Origin: Blastococcus fimeti
Lineage (GTDB): Bacteria; Actinomycetota; Actinomycetes; Mycobacteriales; Geodermatophilaceae
DNA length: 64,000 nucleotides
NCBI GenBank assembly: GCA_900102115.1
Contig: FNAW01000002.1
Location: 434,001-498,000, forward strand
Reading direction: 5' to 3'
Position 1 is the stretch's first letter. Each line of letters starts with the position of its first letter. Shown one piece after another: positions 1 through 10,541 of the stretch. A model generated the notes under the pieces. It made no database searches. It worked only from the letters and a program-made list of their open reading frames with translations, and had not been told where the DNA came from. The position numbers and the translations under genes are program-made.

Positions 1-157
1 CCGCCTGCAGCGCCCGGCCGCGGCGGGCCACCTCGCGGTAGCTCAGCCCGCCGAGGGACGGCGCCGGCTGGGTCGGCTCGTCGACGATGCCGATCCGGTC
101 GCCGTAGACGAGCTCGGCCCGATCGAGGAAGTCGCGGGTGGTCAAGGGCACGCGCAT
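1..157 (-). CDS. Acyl-CoA synthetase (AMP-dependent ligase), N-terminal fragment
   Basis: Only the first 52 codons lie in the window; the gene continues beyond position 1. It starts at ATG 157 after a GGGAG ribosome site. The peptide begins MRVPLTTRDFLDRAELVYGD and continues through an IVDEP segment to LSYREVARRGRALQA. That is the typical opening of long-chain fatty-acyl-CoA synthetases of the ANL superfamily (a region binding no substrate yet; the AMP-binding motifs would come later). Such enzymes activate fatty acids to acyl-CoA for beta-oxidation. The call rests on N-terminal resemblance only, so the substrate class is uncertain. Confidence 0.7.
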   Translation of the reverse strand, partial: MRVPLTTRDFLDRAELVYGDRIGIVDEPTQPAPSLGGLSYREVARRGRALQA

Positions 158-236
158 GCCGGCTCCCTGGGGTGCGCGGCCGGCATGGCACCGGCCGCTC
201 GACGTGGTCCCCGTCACGCTAGCCGCCCCCCGCGCG

Positions 237-374
237 CTACAGCAGGGACAGCCCCAGCCGCTCGGTGAGCAGGTGCAGCGCGCGCGGCCCGCGCGGGTAG
301 ACGAGGAACCGCACCGTCCACTGGAACCCGGCGTAGCCCGCGACGAGCACGAGGTGGACGACGAGCAGCGTCAC
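237..374 (-). CDS. Small membrane protein, 45 aa, overlapping the sirtuin stop
   Basis: A 45-codon frame begins with a GTG that overlaps the sirtuin TGA stop (GTGA), a common translational-coupling arrangement here. The product starts with one hydrophobic segment ([17 protein letters not shown]) followed by QWTVRFLVYP and a short leucine-rich tail. The hydrophobic start with FQWTV resembles the beginning of longer actinobacterial integral membrane proteins, but this one stops right after the VYP motif. It may be a truncated remnant or a genuine microprotein. Function unknown; no ribosome site other than the coupling is visible. Confidence 0.4.
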   Translation of the reverse strand: MTLLVVHLVLVAGYAGFQWTVRFLVYPRGPRALHLLTERLGLSLL

Positions 375-1126
375 GGGGCGAGCAGCCGCGGCAGCGCCGT
401 CCCGATCGGCTCGGCGACGAGCAGCGAGGCGAGGTCGTCGAACGGCGTCGGCTCGGCGTTGACGATCACGACCCGCGCGCCGGAGCGCAGCGCCACCTCC
501 ACCAGCCCGGCGACCGGCCACACCTGCAGCGAGGTGCCGACGGCGAGGAAGACGTCGCAGTCCCGGGCCGCGGCGACGGCGGCGTCCACGGCACGGGCCT
601 CGAGCTCCTGGCCGAAGCTGATCGTCGCCGACTTGAGGATCCCGCCGCAGACCAGGCACGCCGGATCGGGCTCACCGGCCGCGACCCGCTCCAGCGCCGA
701 CCGCATCGTCGTCCGCGCGCGGCAGCCCAGGCACTCGACCTCGTGCACGGTGCCGTGAATCTCCACCACGCGCTCCGGCGAGGAGCCGGCCGCCTGGTGC
801 AGGCCGTCGACGTTCTGGGTGACGATCGTGCGCAGCCGGCCCTGGCGCTCGAGGTCGGCGAGCGCCGCGTGACCGGCATTGGGCCGGGGTGCCCGGGCGC
901 TCAGCTCCGCCCGCATCAGCCAGGCGCGGCGGCGGATGTCGGGGTCGGCCAGGTAGTAGGAGAGCGTCACGAGCTTCTCGGCGTCGGGATCCCGCGTCCA
1001 CACGCCCTGCGGCCCGCGGTAGTCGGGGATCCCGCTGTCGGTGGAGATCCCTGCTCCGGTCAGCGCGGTGATCCGCGTGGCCGCGGTCAGCCAGTCGGGC
1101 GGGGGCTCGGGGACGGCGCTGGTCAC
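371..1126 (-). CDS. NAD-dependent protein deacylase, Sir2 family
   Basis: Removes acetyl or other acyl groups from protein lysines using NAD, giving nicotinamide and O-acyl-ADP-ribose. The NAD-binding motif [15 protein letters not shown] is close to the N-terminus. It is followed by TQNVDGLH (catalytic His), a zinc site made of CLGC and CLVC pairs, [11 protein letters not shown], and VNAEPTPFD. About 250 residues, normal for a bacterial sirtuin. I chose GTG 1126 because a TACCGT box sits exactly 7 nt upstream, the pattern of a leaderless message. GTG 1135 and GTG 1225 are in-frame alternatives. It is divergent from aconitase; actinobacterial sirtuins often act on acetylated metabolic enzymes, but the targets here are not known. 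Confidence 0.9.
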   Translation of the reverse strand: MTSAVPEPPPDWLTAATRITALTGAGISTDSGIPDYRGPQGVWTRDPDAEKLVTLSYYLADPDIRRRAWLMRAELSARAPRPNAGHAALADLERQGRLRTIVTQNVDGLHQAAGSSPERVVEIHGTVHEVECLGCRARTTMRSALERVAAGEPDPACLVCGGILKSATISFGQELEARAVDAAVAAARDCDVFLAVGTSLQVWPVAGLVEVALRSGARVVIVNAEPTPFDDLASLLVAEPIGTALPRLLAP

Positions 1127-1133
1127 GTCCTCC

Positions 1134-1139
1134 ACGGTA
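1134..1139 (-). promoter_or_regulatory. Candidate -10 box of a leaderless sirtuin message
   Basis: TACCGT (TAnnnT consensus) followed by 7 nt and then GTG at 1126. In actinobacteria this spacing usually places transcription start on the start codon itself. The only Shine-Dalgarno-like run nearby (GGAGG) is 2 nt from the GTG, too close to work. Confidence 0.45.
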
Positions 1140-1245
1140 AGGGTCGCCTCACCCGGTGCGTGGTTGCGCGAACTGGGATGATCGGGGGTGGACACGAGCG
1201 CGACGAACCAGCCGCGACGAACCATCGAGGGGTAGGCGCAGAAGA

Positions 1246-4089
<2,844 letters not shown>

Positions 4090-4103
4090 TCGAGGGCTGA
4101 GGC

Positions 4104-4865
4104 ATGGACCTGGGTCTGGGTGGTCGCGGATACCTGCTCACCGGCGCGAGCCGGGGGCTCGGCTTCGCGACCGCCCGGGCCCTGGTCGACGACGGGGCGC
4201 GGGTGCTGATCAGCTCGCGCTCCGCCGGGTCCGTGGACGCCGCCGTCGCCTCCCTCGGCGGGGCGCCGGCGGCGACGGGCATCGCCGCCGACCTGGCGGA
4301 CGACGACGCCGCCGACCGGCTGGTCACCGAGGCGCGCGAGCGGCTGGGCACCGTCGACGGGGTGCTGATCTCGGTCGGCGGCCCCGCGCCCGGCACCGTG
4401 CTCTCGACACCGGAGGACGCCTGGCGGGCCGGGGTGGAGTCGGTGCTCCTCGGGCCGCTGCGGCTGGTCCGGGCCCTCGTTCCGCACCTGGGCGAGGGCG
4501 CGGCGATCGGCTTCGTGCTGTCCATCTCGGTGAAGCAGCCGATCGGGCACCTGGCCATCTCCAACGGGCTGCGCCCCGGCCTGGCGATGACCGCGAAGGC
4601 ACTGGCCGACGAGCTCGGCCCGCGCGGCATCCGCGTGCTCGGACTGCTGCCGGGCACGATCGCCACCGACCGGATCGCCGAGATCGAGGCGGCGTCCGGC
4701 GACCCCGAGAAGGCCCGCGCCCGGACCGAGGCGGGGATCCCGCTGCGCCGCGTCGGCCGGCCCGAGGAGTTCGGCCGGGTCGCCGCCTTCGCCCTCTCCC
4801 CCGCCGCCTCCTACCTGAGCGGCACGATGATCGCCGTCGACGGCGGCATGACCCGCGCGCTGTGA
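4104..4865 (+). CDS. Short-chain dehydrogenase/reductase lacking the YxxxK dyad
   Basis: A 253-residue Rossmann-fold protein. The cofactor motif TGASRGLG (residues 13-20) is intact, and the C-terminal YLSGTMIAVDGGM segment is typical of 3-oxoacyl reductase-like SDRs. The catalytic Tyr-x-x-x-Lys is missing: where YSASK is expected the sequence reads LAISN, although a preceding SISVK keeps a serine. A recognised SDR subgroup resembling beta-ketoacyl reductases also lacks the perfect tetrad, so this is probably a family trait rather than damage. The substrate is unknown. It follows acnA by 14 bp and overlaps the next start by GTGA, suggesting a three-gene operon. Confidence 0.85.
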   Translation: MDLGLGGRGYLLTGASRGLGFATARALVDDGARVLISSRSAGSVDAAVASLGGAPAATGIAADLADDDAADRLVTEARERLGTVDGVLISVGGPAPGTVLSTPEDAWRAGVESVLLGPLRLVRALVPHLGEGAAIGFVLSISVKQPIGHLAISNGLRPGLAMTAKALADELGPRGIRVLGLLPGTIATDRIAEIEAASGDPEKARARTEAGIPLRRVGRPEEFGRVAAFALSPAASYLSGTMIAVDGGMTRAL

Positions 4866-6307
4866 ATCGAACGGTGGATGCTGCGACCGACCCCGTCCTG
4901 GTCGCCTGCGCACACGGGACGCGCAGCCCCACCGGCCGCCGGCTGATCGCCGAGCTCGCGCTCGCCGCGAAGGAGCTCCGGCCCGGCCTGGTGACGACGG
5001 CGGCGTTCGTCGACGTCCAGCCGCCGACCGTGGTCGACGTCGTGGCCGGACTCGCCGCCGAGGGCCGTTCCGCCGTCGTGGTGCCGCTGCTGCTGTCCGG
5101 TGGGTACCACGTGCACGTCGACATCGCGGGCGCCGTGGCCGGCGCCGACGGCACCGTCGCGGCGCGGCCGCTGGGGCCGGACCCCCGGCTGGCCGCCGTC
5201 CTGCTCGACCGGCTCGTCGAGGCCGGCGCCGACCCGCAGGATCCGGGCACCGCCGTCGTCGTGGCGGCCGCGGGGTCCAGCGACGAGCGCGCGGTCGCCG
5301 ACGTCGAGCACACCGCCGCCCTGCTCCAGCGCTCCTGGGCCGGGCCGGTGACCACCGGCTACGGCTCCGCCGCCCAGCCTCCCGTGCCCGACGCCGTCGC
5401 CGCGGCCCGCGACGCGGGCGCCGAGCGCGTCGTCCTGGCCTCCTACCTGCTCGCGCCCGGGCACTTCCACGACAAGCTGGCCGGCGCCGGCGCGGACCTG
5501 GTCACCGCTCCCCTGCTGCCCGACCCGCGCATCGCCGCCGTCCTGCTGGACCGCTACGACGCCGCCGTCGCCACGATGGCGCCCCCGGAGCCGGCCGAGC
5601 CCGCGCCGGCCGAGCCCGTCCCGCCGCGGCCCGCGACGACGCCGTCGGGGGGCCGCCGGTGGAACCGCACGGTGTCGGCCCTCGTCACCGCCGCCCTGGC
5701 GCTGGCCCTCGGCTTCGGGCTGGTCGTGCAGATCCGCAGCACCGGCGAGGCCGAGATCACCGGGGCCACCGAGGAGGACCTGGTGCGCATCCTCGACGAG
5801 CTCGACACCCGCGAGGAGCAGCTGCGCCAGCAGCTCACCGAGCGCGAGCAGGCCGTGGAGGAGCTCAGCGGGACCCGCACCCAGTCCGGCTCGGCGCTGG
5901 CCGAGGCGCAGCGGCGGGCCGAGACGATCGGCATCCTCAACGGCACCCTGCCGTCCCGCGGGCCCGGGCTGCGGCTGGTCGTCGAGGACCCCGACGGTGC
6001 GGTGACGCCCGCCGTGCTGCTCGACGCCCTCCAGGAGCTGCGTGGCGCCGGGGCCGAGGCGATCGAGGTCGACGGCGTCCGGGTGGTGGTGTCCAGCTAC
6101 GTCGGCGGCACCCCGGGCGAGCTGACCGTGGACGGCCAGTCGCTCTCGGCGCCGTACGAAGTGCTGGCCATCGGCCCGCCGACCGACCTCGAGGTCGCCC
6201 TGAACGTCTCCGGCGGCGTGGTGGCCGACGTCGCCCGCACCGGCGGCACCGCACGGGTCACCCAGGCCGACGAGCTCGCCATCGACAGCCTGGTCCGCGG
6301 CCGCTAG
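4862..6307 (+). CDS. Sirohydrochlorin chelatase-like (CbiX/SirB) domain fused to a membrane-anchored DUF881 domain
   Basis: One uninterrupted 481-residue frame starting at GTG 4862, which overlaps the SDR stop (GTGA). Residues 1-240 match the CbiX/SirB chelatase fold: VLVACAHGTRS with the metal-site His18, GGYHVHVDIAGAV, a second half-repeat starting VVVAAAGSSDE, and LAPGHFHDKLAG. A Pro/Ala/Glu linker (about 240-262) leads to one membrane span (about 268-288). A coiled coil rich in Glu and Gln follows (305-335), then a DUF881 domain with SRGPGLRLVVEDPDG, VDGVRVVVSSYVG and the ALNVSGGV region. Chelatases insert Co or Fe into sirohydrochlorin; DUF881 is extracytoplasmic and uncharacterised. An internal ATG at 5577 could start DUF881 alone but has no ribosome site, so a real fusion is favoured. 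Confidence 0.8.
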   Translation: MNRTVDAATDPVLVACAHGTRSPTGRRLIAELALAAKELRPGLVTTAAFVDVQPPTVVDVVAGLAAEGRSAVVVPLLLSGGYHVHVDIAGAVAGADGTVAARPLGPDPRLAAVLLDRLVEAGADPQDPGTAVVVAAAGSSDERAVADVEHTAALLQRSWAGPVTTGYGSAAQPPVPDAVAAARDAGAERVVLASYLLAPGHFHDKLAGAGADLVTAPLLPDPRIAAVLLDRYDAAVATMAPPEPAEPAPAEPVPPRPATTPSGGRRWNRTVSALVTAALALALGFGLVVQIRSTGEAEITGATEEDLVRILDELDTREEQLRQQLTEREQAVEELSGTRTQSGSALAEAQRRAETIGILNGTLPSRGPGLRLVVEDPDGAVTPAVLLDALQELRGAGAEAIEVDGVRVVVSSYVGGTPGELTVDGQSLSAPYEVLAIGPPTDLEVALNVSGGVVADVARTGGTARVTQADELAIDSLVRGR

Positions 6308-7191
6308 CTCCCGCCGGTCGCCACCGGACGGTCCGGATCGGCCGACCACTGCGACCACGAGCCGGGCCACAGCGTCGCCTCGATGCCCGCGACCGCCAGC
6401 GCGGCGACCTCGTGCGCGGCGGTGACCCCCGAGCCGCAGTAGACACCCACCTCGGTGCCCGGCCGCACGCCGAGCGCGGCGAACCGGGCAGCCAGCTCCT
6501 CGGCCGGGAGGAAGGTGCCGTCGCCGGCCAGGTTCGCCGTCGTCGGCGCGCTGGTCGCCCCCGGCACGTGCCCGGCCCGCGGGTCCACCGGCTCGACCTC
6601 GCCGCGGTACCGCTCGGCCGCACGGGCGTCGAGGAGCACGCCACCGCGACCCGGTAGCGCCGCGGCGGCGTCGGCCTCGACGACCGGCAGAGCCCCGCCG
6701 GTCAGCACGACGTCGCCGGGCGGCGGCACGACGTCGCCGGACTCCAGCGCTCCGCCGGCGCGGACCCAGGCGACCCGCCCGCCGTCGAGCAACCGGACAT
6801 CGGCCACCCCGGCCCAGCGCAGCAGCCACCAGGCGCGCGCGGCCGCCAGCCCACCGGCGTCGTCGTAGGCGACCACCGGCCGGCCGGCGGTGATCCCCCA
6901 CCGTCGCGCGGCTGCTTGCAGTCGCTGCAACGACGGCAGCGGATGGCGTCCGAGCGAGGCATCCGGCGGGTCGGCGAGCTCGGTCTCGAGGTCGACGTAC
7001 ACCGCTCCGGGCAGGTGACCGGCCAGGTACTTCTCCCGCCCGTGCGCGTCGCCGAGTGCCCAGCGGACGTCGAGCAGCACCGGCCGCTCCGCCGCCGCCA
7101 GCAACTCCTCGGCCGGCACCAGCACCTCCTCCGCTCTACCGCGGAAAGGCGGGCTGCTTCTCCGCGGAAAAGCAGGGTGGTCGTCGGTCAC
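6304..7191 (-). CDS. Sulfurtransferase, two-domain rhodanese / mercaptopyruvate sulfurtransferase type
   Basis: Two tandem rhodanese modules in 295 residues. The first (about 25-140) is the inactive module, with LLDVRWALGD and GHLPGAVYVD. The second carries the active loop YCGSGVTAAH with Cys252. CGSGVT is the loop of 3-mercaptopyruvate sulfurtransferases, while thiosulfate enzymes usually have CRxGxx; so sulfur transfer from 3-mercaptopyruvate is the better guess. Its ATG overlaps the stop of the upstream SnoaL gene (ATGA). GTG 7119 after GGAGGAGG is a strong alternative start that would remove a basic, low-complexity leader. Its stop codon interlocks with the stop of the convergent chelatase-DUF881 gene in the tetramer CTAG. 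Confidence 0.92.
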   Translation of the reverse strand: MTDDHPAFPRRSSPPFRGRAEEVLVPAEELLAAAERPVLLDVRWALGDAHGREKYLAGHLPGAVYVDLETELADPPDASLGRHPLPSLQRLQAAARRWGITAGRPVVAYDDAGGLAAARAWWLLRWAGVADVRLLDGGRVAWVRAGGALESGDVVPPPGDVVLTGGALPVVEADAAAALPGRGGVLLDARAAERYRGEVEPVDPRAGHVPGATSAPTTANLAGDGTFLPAEELAARFAALGVRPGTEVGVYCGSGVTAAHEVAALAVAGIEATLWPGSWSQWSADPDRPVATGGS

Positions 7192-7652
7192 TGGGGGGCC
7201 AGCAGGCCGCGCAGCTCCTCGGTCAGGGCGTCGCGGGCCTCGGGGTGCTGGTGCCAGGCGGCGGGCGTGGCCTGCAGCAGCTGGATCCGCCAGCGGCCGG
7301 CGCCCTCGTCGACCGCGACCAGCGTGTGCACGGTGTGGAAGCTGTCCTCGACGTCGCTGGCGCCCGGCGGGATCATCCCGGCGTGCGCGATGAGCAGCGC
7401 CGTCCCCGGGGCGACCGCGCGCACCGAGCGGATCACGGCGACGTACGCCGCGGTCTGGTGGCTGCCGAAGATCTGGCGGAGGTCGGCGGCGATGGCCAGG
7501 CGGCCGTGGTGATGGGTGCCGTCGTAGCCGATGATGTCGCCGTCGTCCGCGAAGCAGGCCGCCACGGCCGCACCGCTGCGCCGGTTCCAGCCGTCCAGGT
7601 AGGCGGCATAGAGGGATCGGAGCTGGGCGTCGTGCGGATGCGCGGATGTCAC
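7188..7652 (-). CDS. SnoaL-like / SgcJ-EcaC family protein
   Basis: A 154-residue protein of the NTF2-like fold. It has an N-terminal helix LRSLYAAYLDGWNRRSGAA, the CFADDGDIIGYDG strand-turn, and a conserved TLVAVDEGAGRWRIQLLQATP end; these fit the SgcJ/EcaC family of uncharacterised or oxidoreductase-like proteins. No catalytic function can be read from sequence. GTG start at 7652 has a TACCGT box exactly 7 nt before it and no Shine-Dalgarno, suggesting a leaderless message. The rhodanese gene follows with an ATGA overlap, so the two are probably co-transcribed. Confidence 0.85.
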   Translation of the reverse strand: MTSAHPHDAQLRSLYAAYLDGWNRRSGAAVAACFADDGDIIGYDGTHHHGRLAIAADLRQIFGSHQTAAYVAVIRSVRAVAPGTALLIAHAGMIPPGASDVEDSFHTVHTLVAVDEGAGRWRIQLLQATPAAWHQHPEARDALTEELRGLLAPQ

Positions 7653-7659
7653 AGGAGTG

Positions 7660-7665
7660 ACGGTA
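7660..7665 (-). promoter_or_regulatory. Candidate -10 box of a leaderless SnoaL-like message
   Basis: TACCGT, 7 nt, GTG at 7652. It lies in the 17-bp gap downstream of the ABC exporter stop, so the SnoaL-rhodanese pair can be transcribed independently of the exporter. Confidence 0.45.
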
Positions 7666-7669
7666 GTGG

Positions 7670-9568
7670 TCAGGTCGCGGCGACCGTTCGACGCTCGCCG
7701 TCGGCGAACTGGGTGCGGTGCAGGTCCGCGTAGCGCCCCCCGAGCGCCAGCAACTGAGCGTGCGTGCCCGACTCCGCGATGCGACCGTCGTCGATCACCA
7801 GGATCTGGTCGGCGTTGCGCACGGTGGAGAGCCGGTGCGCGATGACCAGCGAGGTGCGCCCGGTCAGCGCCGCGTCCAGGGCCTGCTGGACGGCGGCCTC
7901 GGACTCGCTGTCGAGGTGCGCGGTCGCCTCGTCGAGGATCACGATCCCCGGCGCCTTCAGCAGCACCCGGGCGATGGCCAGCCGCTGCTTCTCCCCGCCG
8001 GAGAGCCGGTGCCCGCGGTCGCCCACGACGGTGTCCAGGCCGTCGGGCAGCGAGCGCACCAGCTCGGCGATGTGCGCTCCCTCGAGCGCCGCCCAGAGCT
8101 GCTCCGCCGTCGCCTCCGGGCGGGCGTAGAGCAGGTTGTTGCGCATCGAGTCGTGGAAGAGGTGGGCGTCCTGGCTGACGACCCCGATCGCGTCGCGCAG
8201 CGAGGCCATCGTGGCCGACCGCACGTCGACGCCGCCCACCCGCACCGAGCCGGCGGTGACGTCGTACAGCCGGGAGACCAGGCTGGCGATGGTCGACTTG
8301 CCGGCGCCGGAGTGACCGACCAGCGCGACCAGGTGCCCGGGCTCGACCCGGAAGGAGACGTCGTGCAGCACGTCCACCGGACCGCCGTGCTCGGGCAGCG
8401 ACACCTCTTCCAGTGACGGCAACGAGACGTCCTCGGCCGCGGGGTAGCTGAACGCGACGGAGTCGAACTCGATCGACCGGTCGGCGGCGGGCACCGGCAC
8501 GGCGTCGTCGGCCTCGCGGATCATCGGCGGCAGATCGAGCACCTCGAAGACCCGGTCGAAGCTCACCATCGCGCTCATCACGTCGACCCGGACGTTGGCC
8601 AGGGCGGTGAGCGGGCCGTAGAGCCGCGACAGCAGCAGCGCCAGGGCGACGACGTCACCCGGGCTCAGCGAGCCGGTGAACGCGAGGTGTCCGCCCAGCC
8701 CGTAGACCAGCGCGGTCGCGAGTGCCGCGACCAGCGTGAGCGCGGTGAAGAAGAACCGTCCGTACATGGCCGACAGCACGCCGATGTCGCGGACCCGCGC
8801 GGCGCGGTCGCTGAAGGACCGCTCCTCCGCCTCGGGCCGGCCGAACAGCTTGACCAGCAGCGCCCCGGCGACGTTGAACCGCTCGGTCATCGACGTGTTC
8901 ATCGACGCGTTGAGCTCGTAGGACTCCCGGGTGATCTCCTGCAGCCGGCTGCCGATGCGCCGCGCGGGCAGCACGAACAGCGGCACCAGCACCAGCGAGA
9001 GGAGCGTGATCTGCCAGGACAGCGTGAGCATGACGCCGGCGGTCAGCACGAGGCCGATCACGTTGGAGACGACCCCGGACAACGTCGAGGTGAACGCCTG
9101 CTGGGCGCCGACGACGTCGTTGTTCAGGCGGCTGACCAGGGCGCCGGTCTGCGTGCGGGTGAAGAACGCCACCGGCATGCGCTGCACGTGGGCGAACACC
9201 CGGCTCCGGAGGTCGTAGATGACCCCTTCGCCGATGCGGGCGGAGTACCAGCGGGTGCCCAGCGAAATGGCGGCGTCGACGACGGCGAGACCGGCGATGA
9301 ACAGCGCGATGCGGACGATGTCGCCGGAGGTGCCGTCGAGCGAGGCGATCCGGTTGACGATGTCGCCGGCCAGCAGGGGCGTGATGACGCCGATCAGCGA
9401 GGAGCCGACCACGAGCAGCAGGAAGAACACCAGGTCGCGCCGGTAGGGCCGGGCGACGCCCAGGATCCGGCGCACGGTCCCCGGTGGGAGCTTGCGGCCG
9501 ACCACCGACGGATCGCGGCGGAACGACCGCATCGCCGCCATGGAGGTCATGGTGGGGGTCACGGACAT
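7670..9568 (-). CDS. ABC exporter half-transporter (fused membrane and ATPase domains)
   Basis: A 632-residue lipid/multidrug-type half transporter. Residues about 30-320 form a six-helix type I exporter membrane domain (VFFLLLVVGSSLIGVITPLL and later spans). The ATPase follows, with Walker A GHSGAGKST, signature LSGGEKQR, Walker B IVILDEATAHLD with the catalytic Glu, and the H-loop IAHRLST. All key residues are present, so it can act as a homodimer; no partner half-transporter is adjacent. The start at ATG 9568 is decided by GAAGGAGGC directly upstream, which also discards about 19 extra N-terminal codons. Substrate unknown. Confidence 0.92.
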   Translation of the reverse strand: MSVTPTMTSMAAMRSFRRDPSVVGRKLPPGTVRRILGVARPYRRDLVFFLLLVVGSSLIGVITPLLAGDIVNRIASLDGTSGDIVRIALFIAGLAVVDAAISLGTRWYSARIGEGVIYDLRSRVFAHVQRMPVAFFTRTQTGALVSRLNNDVVGAQQAFTSTLSGVVSNVIGLVLTAGVMLTLSWQITLLSLVLVPLFVLPARRIGSRLQEITRESYELNASMNTSMTERFNVAGALLVKLFGRPEAEERSFSDRAARVRDIGVLSAMYGRFFFTALTLVAALATALVYGLGGHLAFTGSLSPGDVVALALLLSRLYGPLTALANVRVDVMSAMVSFDRVFEVLDLPPMIREADDAVPVPAADRSIEFDSVAFSYPAAEDVSLPSLEEVSLPEHGGPVDVLHDVSFRVEPGHLVALVGHSGAGKSTIASLVSRLYDVTAGSVRVGGVDVRSATMASLRDAIGVVSQDAHLFHDSMRNNLLYARPEATAEQLWAALEGAHIAELVRSLPDGLDTVVGDRGHRLSGGEKQRLAIARVLLKAPGIVILDEATAHLDSESEAAVQQALDAALTGRTSLVIAHRLSTVRNADQILVIDDGRIAESGTHAQLLALGGRYADLHRTQFADGERRTVAAT

Positions 9569-9633
9569 GCCTCCTTCTGCCTCGTCGAGCCCGACGCCGG
9601 CCCTCGGTCGAACGGGTTCGGGCACGCGACTGT

Positions 9634-9662
9634 TCCGGCGGGGCCCGAACGGCCCCGCCGGA
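9634..9662 (-). terminator. Hairpin terminator after the enoyl-CoA hydratase gene
   Basis: Perfect 12-bp stem (TCCGGCGGGGCC against its complement) with a 5-nt loop CGAAC. It begins 27 nt after the hydratase stop and lies before the ABC exporter start on the same strand. There is no U-run, as is usual in high-GC actinobacteria. Confidence 0.75.
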
Positions 9663-9688
9663 TCCAGCGTCTCAGCCGGTACCGACGA

Positions 9689-10468
9689 TCAGCGCCCGCC
9701 GGCCAGCTCCTGCAGTCGCTGTACCTGCGCCCGGCGCTCGGCGGCGTCCTGCGTCTCGGGGTCGTTGCGCACCGCCGAGCGCACCAGCGCGGCGGTCGCC
9801 CGGCTCGCGGCAGCGGGCGGCCCGAGCAGCGCCTGCGTCAGCTGCGCGACGGCGTCGTCCAGCTGCTCGCGCGGGACGACGGCGTTGGCCAGCCCCATGG
9901 TGAGCGCCTCGGCGGCGCGGACCGGGCGGCCGGTCAGGCAGATCTCCATCGCCCGCGAGTAGCCGACCAGCTCGACCAGGTTGCTGGTGCCGGTCAGGTC
10001 GGGCACCAGGCCGAGCGTGGGCTCGGGCAGCCGGAGCTGGGCGTCCTCGGCGAGCACCCGCAGGTCGCAGGCGAGCGCCAGCTGGCAGCCGGCACCGATG
10101 GCGTGCCCCTGGACCGCGGCGATCGAGACGATGCCCGGCCGGCGCAGCCACCGGAAGCCGCGCTGGTACTCGCGGATCTGCTCCTCCGCGGCCTCCGCCG
10201 GGCGTCGTCCCAGGTCACCCAGGCCACCGGTCGTCCCCGGCTCCGGGCTGAACATGCTGCGGTCCAGGCCGGCGGAGAAGGACCGGCCCTCGCCGCGCAG
10301 CACGACCACCCGGACGTCGTCGCCGAGCGCGGCGCCCACCGCGGCCAGCGCCGCCCAGGTGGCCGGCGTCTGCGCGTTGAGCTGCTCGGGGCGGTCGAGG
10401 GTGACGGTGAGGACGGCGCCGTCCTGGGTGGTGCGGACGAAGCCGTCGTGCGTGTTCTCCGAGGTCAC
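9689..10468 (-). CDS. Enoyl-CoA hydratase/isomerase family protein
   Basis: A 259-residue crotonase-fold protein. The oxyanion-hole segments are GRSFSAGLDRSMF and HAIGAGCQLALACDL. The later loop LPEPTLGLVPDLTGT corresponds to the catalytic region; its second acidic position is Asp rather than the usual Glu, so hydratase activity cannot be assumed and an isomerase or hydrolase role is possible. GTG 10468 follows GAGGTG at a good distance. It is downstream of the small HTH gene on the same strand, and a hairpin terminator closes the unit. A likely role in fatty-acid or branched-acid CoA chemistry is inferred from family only. Confidence 0.88.
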   Translation of the reverse strand: MTSENTHDGFVRTTQDGAVLTVTLDRPEQLNAQTPATWAALAAVGAALGDDVRVVVLRGEGRSFSAGLDRSMFSPEPGTTGGLGDLGRRPAEAAEEQIREYQRGFRWLRRPGIVSIAAVQGHAIGAGCQLALACDLRVLAEDAQLRLPEPTLGLVPDLTGTSNLVELVGYSRAMEICLTGRPVRAAEALTMGLANAVVPREQLDDAVAQLTQALLGPPAAASRATAALVRSAVRNDPETQDAAERRAQVQRLQELAGGR

Positions 10469-10541
10469 GCGAGCACCTCGCTGGCGCTCGGCACCCGCGT
10501 GCCCTTGGGTGCTGTGCCTATTGGTTCGCTCGCAAGCTCGC

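Noticed and set aside
5577..6307. DUF881 as a separate gene starting at ATG 5577
   Set aside because: No ribosome site precedes ATG 5577 and the chelatase frame has no stop before it. Kept as an alternative only.
10469..10541. GCTCGC-rich repeat between the small HTH and enoyl-CoA hydratase genes
   Set aside because: GCTCGC occurs as short direct repeats around AAGCTCGC, but no clear stem or operator can be drawn.
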